Shown here one piece after another: positions 20,382 through 32,905 of a DNA stretch of 64,000 nucleotides (position 1 is its first letter; each line of letters opens with the position of its first letter). The DNA is taken from NCBI GenBank assembly GCA_030015575.1, contig JASDDO010000006.1, positions 319,038,361-319,102,360 of the forward strand, read 5' to 3'. The notes under the pieces were generated by a model. The model was not told where the DNA came from. It ran no database searches and was given only the letters and a program-made list of their open reading frames with translations. Position numbers and translations under genes: made by a program. The stretch is from Agapanthus africanus (Eukaryota > Streptophyta > Magnoliopsida > Asparagales > Amaryllidaceae).

Positions 20382-22707
20382 TTGCAAGAGCATCATGCTA
20401 AAGTGTTTCCTCTCTCTCTCCTAATTGCAGCGACCCAGAACATGACAGGCCTTAAGTTATTATTAGATAAAAATATTTTGACAGGGCCAAACTATAAAGA
20501 TTGGTTCCAGAATGTTAAGATGGTAATTTCCTATGACAAATTGGGGTATGTCCTTACTACTAAGGCCCCTGCCGTCCCAGGTCCTGAATCCAGTGTCGCG
20601 GATAAGGAAATCCGCAGGACCTGGGAGTTAGATTGCACGAAGGCCAAATGCATCGTGTTTGCCTCTATGAATAATGAACATCAGAGGAGGCATGAGAATA
20701 TGGATCTAGAATCCATATTTCTCCACACCAAGGAACTGTATGGAGAGCAATCTCCTATAGCAAGATACGAGACCTCGAAGAACTTGTTTCGGTCAAAGAT
20801 GGTCGTCGGATTATCTGTAGGGGAACATGTTCTTAAGATGATTGGCTATATTGAAGAGCTCGCAGACCTCGGGACAACATTAGAGAACGAGCTGCATACA
20901 GACTTGATTCTCCAGTCCCTTCCTTCCACCTACGCCCAGTTTATCTTGAATTTCAACATTCAAGGTAAAGAAGTTGAACTTCCAGAACTCCTTAATATGT
21001 TGAGGAGTGCAGTGGGCACCTTACAGAAGGCAAGGGAAACACCCACTATGTTTGTTTGTGGTGCTTCCTCTTCCAGGTCCAAGGCAAGGGCCAAAGGAAG
21101 GAAGAAGAAGGCCGCTACCAAACCAAGAGGTGGTGTTGGTAAGGTGGGAGCCAAGGGAAAGGCAAAGGTTACAGTGCCGGTAGTAGCAAAGGGCGAGTGC
21201 TTCCACTGTCGTCGGAAAGGCCATTAGAAGAAAGATTGCAAAGTTTGGATTGCCAAGAACCAGGACCCAAGGCAAGTTGTGGCTTCGGCTTCAGGTGTGT
21301 TTGTAATTGAAAATTATCTGTCAATCAACTCTACTTCCTGGGTATTAGATACCAGATCAAGATCTCATATATGCAATTCATTGTAGGCACTGAGAAACCG
21401 TAGAGTACTGAAGGTTGGTGATATGACCTTCCAGGTTTCTAACGGAGCTAGCGTGAATGCTGTGTCCGTAGGGGATTATCGCCTTGGATTGACGAGTGGA
21501 CATATTTTGGTTTTGCGCAACTGTTTTTGTGTACCTAGTTTAACGTGTAATATCATATCAGTATCGTTGTTATCAAAAGAAGGTTATGATTTCACATTTG
21601 TAAGCGATGTTGTTAACATCCACCTTAATCATGGTTTGATTGGGTCCGGTACACTAGATAACGGTATATACGTGTTAAACCAATTACAGATTTTCAATGT
21701 CCAGAACACACTAAAAAGAAAGTCTCCAGATATAAATCAGGCTTTCTTATGGCATTGTAGACTGGGTTACATCAATGAGACAAGCTTAACTAAGTTACAT
21801 AGAGAAGGATATTTGGATCCATTCGAATATCAATCTTATGCCACTTGTCAATCATGTCTCAAAGGAAAGATGATAAAGACTCCATTCACTGGACATGGAG
21901 TAAGAGCGAGCGAGCTCTTAGGACTCATACACAGCGATGTATGTGGTCCAATGTCTACACATGCAAGAGGCGGTTTTTCATATTTCATTACTTTTACGGA
22001 TGATTACTCTAGGTATGAATTCATTTTCTTGATGAAACATAAATCAGAGGCCTTTGAGAAATTCCGAGAATATAAGAATGAAGTAGAAAACCAAACCGGC
22101 AAAAGTATCAAGTCACTGAGATCTGATCGAGGTGGTGAATACTTAAGTACCGAGTTCCTGGGTTACCTAAAAGAGAATGGAATTCTCTCTCAGCTTACTC
22201 CTGCATACACTCCACAACATAACGGTGTATCAGAAAGACGGAACCGAACCCTATTGGATATGGTACATTCCATGATGAGTAATGCTGAGTTACCGCGATT
22301 TTTCTGGGTTTATGCACTAGAATCAGCTGCATATCTTTTGAACAGGGTTCCTACCAAGACTGTGCCTACCACACCATATCAGATGTAGAGTGGGAAGAAA
22401 CCCTATCTTCAGTATCTAAAGATATGGGGATGTCCATCTTTTCTTAAAAAGCAGCATGCGGACAAACTCGAGGCACGATTAGTACAGTGTAAGTTTGTGG
22501 GATATCCAAAGAACTCCAAGGGGTATTTTTTCTATTATGCAGAGGAACAAAAGGTTTTTGTTTCTCGTAAGGCCCATTTTCTAGAACAGCAGTTTTTAGA
22601 AAAAGAAACAAGTGGGAGCGCAATAGAACTGGAAGAAATTCCAGAACCACAAACTACTACTGAAATTTTGGTAGAACCAGAAGTTCCAGAAGAACAGGAC
22701 ATTCTCG
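20382..22707 (+). pseudogene. Copia gag-protease-integrase region, copy 1
   Basis: Gag begins near 20382 ('LLLDKNILTGPNYKDWFQNV', the usual copia gag N-terminal motif) and carries a lysine-rich stretch and a CX2CX4HX4C-type knuckle (CFHCRRKGH). Next come the aspartic protease region, the GAG-pre-integrase zinc region ('LWHCRLGYINE', 'CQSCLKGKM') and the integrase core ('HSDVCGPMSTHARGGFSYF', 'SDRGGEY', 'QHNGVSERRNR'). It stops at the inverted solo LTR. It is broken in several places, more than copy 2. Confidence 0.88.
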
Positions 22708-24906
22708 TGTAGGGTTATTAGGCACTAGAACAAGGCTTTACAAGATCAACCATGCCAAAAACAAATTTTTCAAGCGCCGAACAACCCGAGCAAGATCGTA
22801 GACTAGAGATTAGACGAAACAAAAAGCAAGTAAACAACTTTACTTCTAAGAGTTTGGGATTACAACCTTTGTAGTCCGTTCCTTCACTTCATAATCTCCG
22901 TGTTGAGGTCTCTTCGCTGCGATCATCAAGTACCCGGACTCTCGAGAGACTCCATAAAGAGAAAGATGCAAGTTTGCTTCCGATCTTCAATAACTAAGAT
23001 GATCTACCTTGAAGAAACTCAAACCCAAGCTCTTGCTTTGCTAATCAAGTATTAGCAAAGCAAACACCCTAATCTAAGGAGCTAGAATAGATGAGGATGA
23101 TGAAGTAGGAATTTAGCTCTCTTTTGTTTTCAATTTCTCACTCATTATCATCACTTTACAAAAATCTAGAAAGCTTTTCATCAAGAGGAAGAAGAAGAAG
23201 ATGAAGCAAATCCATTTCTGATGAATAATGAAATCAAGTGTGTGGTTAGAATTGCAACCATGGGTTAAGAATATAAACTTAACCCTTGTAGAGAAATAAC
23301 TATGGTAAAGGGTTTGGGTTGGGTTAAGGAAATATCTTCACAAAATATCGAGGTCAAAGTCAAAGTTTCAAGAAGCTTCTTAAAAGCTTCATGCAAGCTT
23401 AACCCTAATCCAAACCCTAACCATATTTAAACTCTACAAAACATGTTGCATTTATAACCCTAACTTGTTACAATATTATATATCACATATACAATATTTA
23501 TTGTAACAAAATAAAATAATACAATTAACATATATCACATATATATCAATGTATTATCCAAGTGAGAAAAAGAATCTTTAAGTAAGCTTATATTAGTTAA
23601 TGTAACTTAATATATCACATATATAATTATACATTAAATTATCGAATCAACACTTGATCCGATAATCCGGCTATATCGCATATAACCGACTAATATAATC
23701 TGTATCAGTTCATCAAATCAACACTTGATCCGATGACCCGGCTATATCACATATACCCGGCCGATATTTCATATCGCGAGAATCTAATACGGTATCGCAT
23801 ACACGTATTATTCCTGGTCCCGCACATATCACATATGTGCTCCTACTCCGTTTTTCCTGAGCCAGGAAATCTCTGTGTAGGACTCTAATGAATCGTCAAT
23901 ACGCCAGCAGTAGGTGATGATCATATCAAACACCCACAAGATGCAAGTGGTCAGCTAAATGTAACAGCCACCCAGGTATTGAGCGATCATAAGATCAACA
24001 AGCAAGCCTATACATTCTCCTGCGAATCCAATTGGTAACACTCCCGTACAGTCCGGTCTCTTCGTCTGATATGTCGCATATCTCGCCTAGGGGTGGTAAA
24101 CGTCAGACACCGGTAGCTTGATAAGTCGTGTCGATATGAGGTCTATAACAGTTCGAGAAACTACTGATAATACTTACCAGTAAATCTCAGCAACTCTGGG
24201 CAGGATTTCCAGTTATAGCCAATCGAACACAGCGCAACATCTACTCCCTATACCGGAAGAGACGAAACCCCTCCTATCGCTCATTGCCTCCATATGATTC
24301 GGGACTGTACCCAAAAGCCACCGTTTTGCATGCCCTCTTGGACGTGGTATGATAGAAATCAAAGCACGGTGGGAATCACACAAGACTCTCTGACGATCTC
24401 GGGTCTACAGACTAACCTGTACAGTGTCACCAGAGAACTGCCATCTGACGTGAGGTATAATACCATCTGGGAGTTCTCGGCGAGTCCGTCCAGTGTATCC
24501 AGTCTCCACTGAGCACCCGTATACCTTCTCTGATGTCAAACACCAATGGATATGGGATCATCCATCGCCCATCATATGGGTCAAGAAGCGCATACGCTAG
24601 TCTACTCTGGAGTATCGATGCCCTGTCTCGGTACTCCCATGACTAGGAACATTTGAAAGATGTACTTGGCGACTACACTGTCTCCCTAGTATGATCTGCA
24701 TCATAGTCCTAGTAGTCAAGTACTCATCCTAAGGGCTTTATCAACATGTAACATAGAGACAATCAGAGTACATGTTAAGATAAAGGGCAACCAGACAGCA
24801 TACTATCATGTCGAGCAAGAAAGTCCTCCCTATATATGTCCAAGCATCCACTACAATATACAACGTATGTACAGTAATGGCCTCTAGGGCATACATATAA
24901 CTAACA
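22708..24906 (-). repeat. Inverted solo LTR of a related copia family (in copy 1)
   Basis: On the minus strand it runs TGTTAGTTATATGTATGCCC ... CCCTACA, with TG/CA ends and no internal region. The flanks are TCTCG (22703-22707) and TCCCG (24907-24911), a target duplication with one change. Reverse-complement similarity to the host element's own LTR is clear ('GGGCATCGATACTCCAGAG', 'AGTAGACTAG', 'GCCCTAGAGGCCATTA'). Multiple TATATCACATATA motifs lie at 23470-23830. The 72-residue ORF at 24294 is not a gene. Confidence 0.9.
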
Positions 24907-26586
24907 TCCCGCACCCCTCCGCAGGAGTAGTAGGCCGTCTCATCCGCCTGAGAGATACTACAGTTTTCTCATAGACGGGGATAGAGATGATTGCGTCATT
25001 GATAATGATGAACCTACTAGCTTCCAGCAAGCCATTCAGAGCGGTGACTCAGTAAGATGGCTGGATGCAATGCAGACCGAGATGGTGTCCATGTACACCA
25101 ACAAAGTATGGACTTTAGACTTTGCTCCAGATGGGGTAAAACCCATAGGATGCAAGTGGATCTTCAGGAAGAAGATTGGTGTAGATGGACAGGTGGAAAC
25201 CTATAAGGCTAGACTTGTTGCAAAGGGTTTTCGTCAAAGATCTGGTTTAGACTATGACGAAACTTTTTCTCCAGCGGCTATGCTCAAATTCATTTGGATC
25301 CTTCTTGCCATTGCCGCCTTCCATGATTATGAGATCTGGAAGATGGACGTAAAGACGGCTTTTCTAAATGGTAATTTAGAAGAGTGCATTTATATAGATC
25401 AGCCGAAGGTTTCGATCAGAGTGGGAGCAGCGGGAAAGTGTGCAAGTTGCTTAAGTCCATTTATGGACTAAAGCAGGCATCGCGGAGTTGGAACATCTGT
25501 TTTGATGAAACGGTCAAAGAATATGACTTTATCAAAAATCCATATGAACCATGTATATATGGTAAAATTGTAGCACGAACTGTCATATTTCTCATCTTGT
25601 ACGTGGATGACATTCTCTTGATAGGAAATAACATTCCTATGCTACAATCTGTCAAAGGATTCTTATCACACAGGTTCTCCATGAAAGACCTGGGTGATGC
25701 CTCTTACATTCCGGGGATCCAGATCTTTCATGATAGATCTAAGAGGATGTTGGGACTTTCACAATCCAGGTATATCAACACTATACTGAAAAGATTCAGT
25801 ATGAAAGATTCTAAGCGCGGTAATTTACCGGCTTGTCACGGAATCACCCTCTCTAAAGAGATGTCCCCCAAGACTGATTTGGAAAGGGATCGCATGTCAG
25901 TTATACCCTACGCTTCTGCGGTAGGCTCTATAATGTATGCGATGTTGTGTACCAGACCAGATGTAGCTTACGCACTGAGCGTGGTAAGCCGGTATCAGTC
26001 ATACCCAGGAGAGAAGCACTGGATAGCAGTTAAGAACATTCTAAAGTACCTAAAAAGGACTAAGGATATGTTCTTGGTTTACGGCGGAAAAGACCTCCAG
26101 ATCGAGGCTTTTGCTGACTCCAGCTTCCAGAGTGACAAGGATGACTCCAAGTCCATGTCAGGTTATGTCTTTACCTTCAATGGAGGGGCGGTGTGCTGGA
26201 AGAGTTCCAAGCAGGACACCGTTGCTGACTCGACGATGGAAGCAGAGTATATAGCTGCTTGCAATGCCGCAAAAGAAGCAGTCTGGATGAAGAAGTTCCT
26301 AACAGAACTTCAGGTGGTTCCTACCATTGTTAATCCAATACCGCTGTATTGTGACAACAACGGCGCTAGAGCTTTAGCGAAGGAACCCAGGTCCCATCAG
26401 AAGTCCAGACACATCTTAAGATGGTATCACCTGATCAAAGAGATCATAAATCGCTAGTAGATCGAGGTCCGGGGAGTTGCTACAGAGGAGAACACTGCAG
26501 ATCCATTCATAAAGGCCTTACCTCAGACACAGTTCGAGAGACTATTCGAGATGATAGGTCTTCGATATGCCAGTATATGGCCCTAG
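24907..26586 (+). pseudogene. Copia RT-RNase H region, copy 1
   Basis: It resumes the pol after the solo LTR with the 'RRSSR..HPPERY' linker, then RT ('WIFRKKIGVDG', 'VKTAFLNG', 'LYVDDILLIG' near 25600) and the copia RNase H ('EAFADSSFQSDKDDSKS', 'SKQDTVADSTMEAEYIA', 'LYCDNN'). The stop at 26584-26586 is followed at once by the purine tract. It is broken in a few places. Confidence 0.88.
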
Positions 26587-26600
26587 TGCAAGTAGGAGAT
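26587..26600 (+). other. Polypurine tract, copia copy 1
   Basis: TGCAAGTAGGAGAT immediately before the LTR start TGTTAG; it marks the second-strand primer and fixes the LTR edge. Confidence 0.85.
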
Positions 26601-28562
26601 TGTTAGTGTATGTGCCCTAGGGGCCATTATTGTATCATACTAGTTTGTATATTACTTAATGGAAGCTTGGGATATTCACAGTTGTATTAACAGTCTTGCT
26701 CAATATAGTAGTATGCTACTTGGTTTATATCTATCTTAATATGTGTATATGTTTCTTTTAGCATATCGCGAATACATATTGATAGAGCCCTTAGGAACTT
26801 GCTTGACTACCAGCGTTATGATGGCAGTCACGCTAGTAGGAGCTGGGTAGTCTACAAGCACATCCTTTTTTAGGTCCCTAGTCATAGGATTATCGAGGCA
26901 GGGCATCGATACTCCAGAGTAGACTAGTGTATATGCTTCTCATCCCAGCAGGGGAAATGGTCTGTCCCACAGCCATTAGTACGTTGTACTGGAGATAGTA
27001 TGCAGGTGCTCGTTGGGTTATGGGTACACCGGACAGAACTCGCAGGGAACTGTTGGTTGGTATTATACCCGTCGTCAGTTAATAGTTCCCAGGTGACATG
27101 AGTACAGCATAGTCCGTAGACTTGACACCGCTGCTTCGCCTCGAGTGTGTTCCCACTGTTCTTAGATTGCTACCCTACCACGGCTCAAAGGAGTCGTGCA
27201 AACAGGTAGCAGTTGGGTGCAGTCCCGAATTACTTGGAGGCAGTGGCAGTTAGAAAGAATTCGTCTCTCCTGGTATTGGGAGTTGATATCGCACTTTTTT
27301 TTAGAGCCATTACACAAAGTCCCTGGCCAGGGCAAACGAGATTTACTGGTAGGATTTCCAGTAGCTTCTCAAGGTGTAATGAGCTTCACTCCAACACGAC
27401 TTATACCGCCTTTTAGGGGACTGACGCTTGCCGCCCCCTAGGCCCGATATGCGATAGTCTTAGACGAACAGACCTGACTGTACGGAGATTGTCACATCAG
27501 GCTCAGTAGGAGTTCGGATGGGTTTCCTCATCGGCCTTCTTATCGACATCTACCTGGCGACCGTTACGTACAGCTAGTACCGCTTGCGGCCTGTGGTTTA
27601 ACCCACTGCCAGCGTAGTATCAAGTCTTTAGAGTCCCACACAGAGAGTTTCCCTGCTTCAGGAGAAACGATATAGAGGTCGTATGGTTTTACGACAGGGT
27701 TCGGACATATACATGTACTTGTGCACGTATGATGTTCGGACAGATTATACTAGCGGGGCTTAGTTTAAGCCAGATTCTAGTATTGGATTATTGGATTTAT
27801 GCAGTCTCAGTATATCCGCGTTTTTCGTAAATACGGATGGGAGGGACATTCTCGTAATTAGTCGAGAAGCTTCTAGAAGAAAGGTGACTCATTTAGATTT
27901 AATTCATTTATGAATTAAATAAATGAGGTGGAGAGCTTATGGGTTATTTGCATTTAATGAATTAGTGACTCATGAGATGATTCATCCAAATGAGTTAATG
28001 AAGCATTAATTGTTTTGATGAATCATAAGATGATTCATTCATTTGTATTAAATGAAGCATGGTTGTAATTATCTCATATGATTTATTTGATAATTATTAT
28101 GCATATAGAAATGACTTATATTTTCATTTCATTCTCACATACACACTCTCTCTCCTCAAGCTCTCATTTTCTTCAACCTAACCCTAATTCTCTCATGTGG
28201 TAAGATCCCAAAGGTTAGAAAGACTAATAGATCCTTAATCCACTTCTATATCTTCTAGGTCACTTGGATTAGCAATTCTAGCCACTTAGTTACCTCAAGT
28301 GAGAGGTTAAAGCTTGGAGAAAGAACTCTCGGGTGGACCTTCTATTACATCGAGGAGGCCGACGAAGAAGTGAACAATAAGAACAAGAAGGACTAGTATC
28401 TTGAGGTATAATCATCTATCATAGTAGTTTAGCACTTCTAGATAGTTGTTAGTTTGGGTTTAGCAAACATCTGTAAAGTTAGTCGATGTTACCTTAAACA
28501 AAATGATTGTTTTACCTATTCCGCCTCCCCGCATCTTGTGGAGTGTGTAACGTTGACTTACA
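26601..28562 (+). repeat. Middle copia LTR (1962 bp)
   Basis: TGTTAGTGTATGTGCCC ... GTTGACTTACA. It is shared by the two copies: 3' LTR of copy 1 and 5' LTR of copy 2. It is the longest of the three here and serves as the reference for the other two. Confidence 0.92.
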
Positions 28563-28563
28563 G

Positions 28564-28575
28564 TGGTATCAGAGC
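28564..28575 (+). promoter_or_regulatory. Primer-binding site, initiator Met tRNA (copia copy 2)
   Basis: TGGTATCAGAGC one base after the middle LTR. Confidence 0.95.
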
Positions 28576-28769
28576 CTAGCTAAACCATAACTAACATGTT
28601 AGCAAAGTCTTTAGAAATTCGTTCGCAAAATAATCCCGAAAAAACGATGTTTTCACTATGTTTCTGCCGATTTTAAAACGGGGTCTAAAAATTTTTCAGG
28701 GACCCTTAAATATACAAGCCGGGTTTTTTAAGAATTGTGAAGAAATTTGGGATTGTGACTCGACCAAAC

Positions 28770-28821
28770 CACCGCGGAATCGCGGCCGATACAAGCGATC
28801 CGCCGCGGATCCGCGGCCGAG
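28770..28821. repeat. Paired GC-rich palindrome module in copia leader 2
   Basis: Arms CCGCGGAATCGCGG and CCGCGGATCCGCGG with a spacer of about 17 bases (GATACAAGCGATCCG). The second arm is a perfect 14-bp palindrome. Confidence 0.8.
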
Positions 28822-30579
28822 TTGACACCGAGTCAACCCAAATTTGCTCAGTTATTCTTCTGTGTTGATGTTTTGTTTTCTGGGATGTTTTGTTTCTGCT
28901 CAAGTTTTATGTGCACAGAGAATTATTTGGAGTAGATTCATATGTGTTGCTTGATCGAAATTCTAAGAAATTTGGCTAACTGGATTATATCTGTGTTGTG
29001 TTTAATGTGTTCATAAACCTCCCCTAACTGCTAGTATGTCGGTTAGCAGGGGGTTGCACATTTCTGTAATGGTTTTTACTGGTTTGTGAATATGAACTTG
29101 TTGGATTGTCGTGAATGGATAGTCGGGGATGTGAGACGGGTGTTTTTTTCATTCAAATGTAAATTGTAATTTGTTGTAATATTCTTTTGCGGGGCACATC
29201 CAGGTTGAGGTTGTAGCCACCGTTGTATTATTTCATTTACTATTTTCTGCTCCTAGGATAGACCCAAGGTGGGGTGCACAAACTACCGGGTACTTTGAAG
29301 TGCTTAGTGGCCTACTCACATCGTTGAGGGAGACCGCTTCATTTCGGGTACTTGGCGGGTAGTTTTCCGTACCCGTAGGGGTCTAAGGTGGGGGTTTGGC
29401 TATTCATCGCGATTGTATAATCCGTCTTTCATTGCAGGCTCAAAAGAAATGCGGATTGCTTGTATATCCAATATGTTCATCTGTGATCTGGAATGCCTAT
29501 TATTGCGTCTAACAAATGTACAATATCTATATATGATATCTAGTAGGCGTTACTTATGTTTTGCATCCGCGCTAGCCCAGCCCCCGCTCTGTCGTTAGTT
29601 AAGTAACCTAACGGATGAATGACGGGGCCCAGTGGCGAATGCAGATGGCATAAGTGAACGTTGTATTTTCGTTGTTTTCTGCAATGATAGGTTAATTTAT
29701 GAGACGCATTATATTAATGCAAAGAAAATAAGCCAAACTTGAATCGTTGGAACTGTTTAAAAGAAACCACTCGGTTATTTTAAAACAGAAGATTTTTTTT
29801 GCGGAGCTTAAACCACTCCTTTTAAAATCTATCAGGTTCTTTCGATCATATCAAGTTCACTACGTTCATGGTTTCGCCAAAACCATTCGTAGCCCTCCGT
29901 CATTTCATTTGGGTATTCAGTAGTATTCAAGCTATGTATTTTGACCAACGCCAAAGTATAGTGTTTGGTAGCTGCTGGGTATTCATCTGTTGCATAGATA
30001 GATGAGTTGGTTTGGGACAGTCGTACTGCCATTTGGCCAACGTCAGGGGTATGTATGGGTGGGTTCAAATTAAACAAGATAATGATGCGTAGAACTTGAC
30101 ATGTGACTTATGACATTTTGACCAACGCCAAGGTCATAAGAGCATGGGGCAGAAATCGATATCGGGAGTTTCTAAAGAAACTGAAACTTGCTAGTGTCGC
30201 ATACCATTTGGAGTGTGATAATTCTGGTAGGATTCCTTCAGCTTTATCACACGATGATATTTGGATCCCGATCCTACTGTGAGTATATGCTACTCATCGG
30301 GAGATTCTTTCACTTCACGATCAATGCTATAAACCAAGTAGGTGTCGAGAAAGGTGTCAGCGGAGCTACGCCCCCAGGGAAAAGAGGTTATTTAATTAAG
30401 GAATTTCGTGAAAGTGTCGTAAAACCTCCCTCGAAGTACTGACACTTGCCTGGCTGAACGGTTAAGCAAGTATTGTACAATAAGAATAGTCCTGACTAGT
30501 TCTTTCTTTTTGGTTTGAGGAGGGATTCGAGAAACAGTGGGAGCCATCCTGTTTAGATAAACTAAAAACCACTCTAAAT

Positions 30580-32905
30580 TTGCAAGAGCATCATGCTAAA
30601 GTGTTTCCTCTCTCTCTCCTAATTGCAGCGACCCAGAACATGACAGGCCTTATGTTATTATTAGATAAAAATATTTTGACAGGGCCAAACTATAAAGATT
30701 GGTTCCAGAATGTTAAGATGGTAATTACCTATGACAAATTGGGGTATGTCCTTACTACTAAGACCCCTGCCGTCCCAGGTCCTGAATCCAGTGTCGCGGA
30801 TAAGGAAATCCGCAAGACTTGGGAGTTAGATTGCACGAAGGCCAAATGTATCGTGCTTGCCTCTATGAATAATGAACATCAGAGGAGGCACGAGAATATG
30901 GATCTAGAATCCATATTTCTCCACACCAAGGAATTGTATGGAGAGCAATCTCGTATAGCAAGATACGAGACCTCGAAGAACTTGTTTCGGTCGAGAATAG
31001 CCGTTGGATCATCTGTAGGGGAACATGTGCTTAAGATGATTGGCTATATTGAAGAGCTCGCAGATCTCGGGACAACATTAGAGAACGAGTTGTATACAGA
31101 CTTGATTCTCCAGTACCTTCCTTCCACCTACACCCAGTTTATCTTGAATTTCAACATTCAAGGTAAAGAAGTTGAACTTCCAGAACTCCTTAATATGTTG
31201 AGGAGTGCAGAGGGCACCTTGCAGAAGGCAAGGGAAACACCCACTATGTTTGTTCGTGGTGCTTCCTCTTCCAGGTCCAAGGCAAGGGCCAAAGGAAAGA
31301 AGAAGAAGGCCACTACCAAACCAAGAGGTGGTGTTGGTAAGGTGGGAGCCAAGGGAAAGGCAAAGGTTGCAGTGCCGGTAGTGGCAAAGGGCGAGTGCTT
31401 CCACTGTCGTCGGAAAGGCCATTGGAAGAAGGATTGCAAAGCTTGGATTGCCAAGAACCAGGACCCAAGGCAAGTTATAGCTTCGGCTTCAGTTGTGTTT
31501 GTAATTGAAAATTGTCTGTCAATCAACTCTACTTCCTGGGTATTGGATACCGGATCAGGATCTCATATATGCAATTCATTGCAGGCACTGAGAAACCGTA
31601 GAGTACTGAAGGTTGGTGATATAACACTCCAGGTTGCTAACGGAGCTAGCGTGAATGCTGTGTCCGTAGGGGGTTATCACCTTGGATTGACGAGTGGACA
31701 TATTTTGGTTTTGCGCAACTGTTTTTGTGTACCTAGTTTAACGTGTAATATCATATTAGTATCGTTGTTATCAAAAGAAGGTTATGATTTCACGTTTGTA
31801 AGCAATGTTGTTAACATCCACCTTAATCATGGTTTGATTGGGTCCGGTACACTAGATAACAGTATATACGTGCTAAACCAATTACAGATTTTCAATGTCC
31901 AGAACACACTAAAAAGAAAGTCTCCAGATATAAATCAGGCTTTCTTATGGCATTGTAGACTGGGTCACATCAATGAGACAAGGTTAACTAAGTTTCCTAG
32001 AGAAGGATATTTGGATCCGTTCGAATATCAATCTTATGCCACTTATCAATCATGTCTCAAAGGAAAGATGACAAAGACTCCATTCACTGAACATGGAGTA
32101 AGAGCAGGCGAGCTCTTAGGACTCATACACAGCGATGTATGTGGTCCAATGTCTACACATGCAAGAGGCGGTTTTTCATATTTCATTGCTTTTTCGGATG
32201 ATTACTCTATGTATGGATTCATTTTCTTGATGAAACATAAATCAGAGGCCTTTAAGAAATTCCGAGAATATAAGAATGAAGTAGAAAACCAAACCGGCAA
32301 AAGTATCAAGACACTGAGATCTGATCAATGTGGTGAATACTTAAGTACCGAGTTCCTGGGTTACCTAAAAGAGAATGAAATTCTCTCTCAGCTTACTCCT
32401 CCATACACTCCACAATATAACGGTGTATCGGAAAGACAGAACCGAACCCTATTGGATATGGTACGTTCCATGATGAGTAATGCTGAGTTACCGCGATTTT
32501 TCTGGGGTTATGCACTAGAATCAGCTGCATATCTTTTGAACAGGATTCCTACCAAGACTGTGCCTACCACACCATATCAGATGTGGAGTGGGAAGAAACC
32601 CTATCTTCAGTATCTAAAGATACGGGGATGTCCATCTTTTCTTAAAAAGCAGCATGCGGACAAACTCGAGGCACGATCAGTACAGTGTAAGTTTGTGGGA
32701 TATCCAAAGAACTCCAAGGGGTAATTTTTCTATTATGCAGAGGAACAAAAGGTTTTTGTTTCTCGTAATGCCCATTTTCTAGAACAGTAGTTTTTAGAAA
32801 AGGAAACAAGTGGGAGCGCAATAGAACTGGAAGAAATTCCAGAACCACAAACTACTACTGAAAGTTTGGTAGAACCAAAAGTTCCAGAAGAACAGGACAT
32901 TCCCG
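30580..32905 (+). pseudogene. Copia gag-protease-integrase region, copy 2
   Basis: One ORF of 714 residues covers gag, the zinc knuckle CFHCRRKGHWKKDC (residues 273-286), the protease 'WVLDTGSGSHICN' (active-site Asp near residue 323), the GAG-pre-integrase region ('WHCRLGHINETRL', 'CLKGKMTKTPF') and most of the integrase core ('HSDVCGPMSTHARGGFSYF', 'SERQNRTLLDM'). It is better preserved than copy 1; the polyprotein is interrupted by the solo LTR. It would act in particle assembly, processing and integration. Confidence 0.9.

Larger units (their letters stand above)
28563..30579 (+). other. Copia leader, copy 2
   Basis: Same length and content as the copy 1 leader (offset 10198). The paired palindrome at 28770-28821 is better preserved than in copy 1. 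About 29656-30650 matches copy 1 without a visible difference. No supported ORF. Confidence 0.8.

Noticed and set aside
24294-24512. 72-residue ORF repeated at 34493-34711
   Set aside because: It lies inside the inverted solo LTR and is shared only by duplication.
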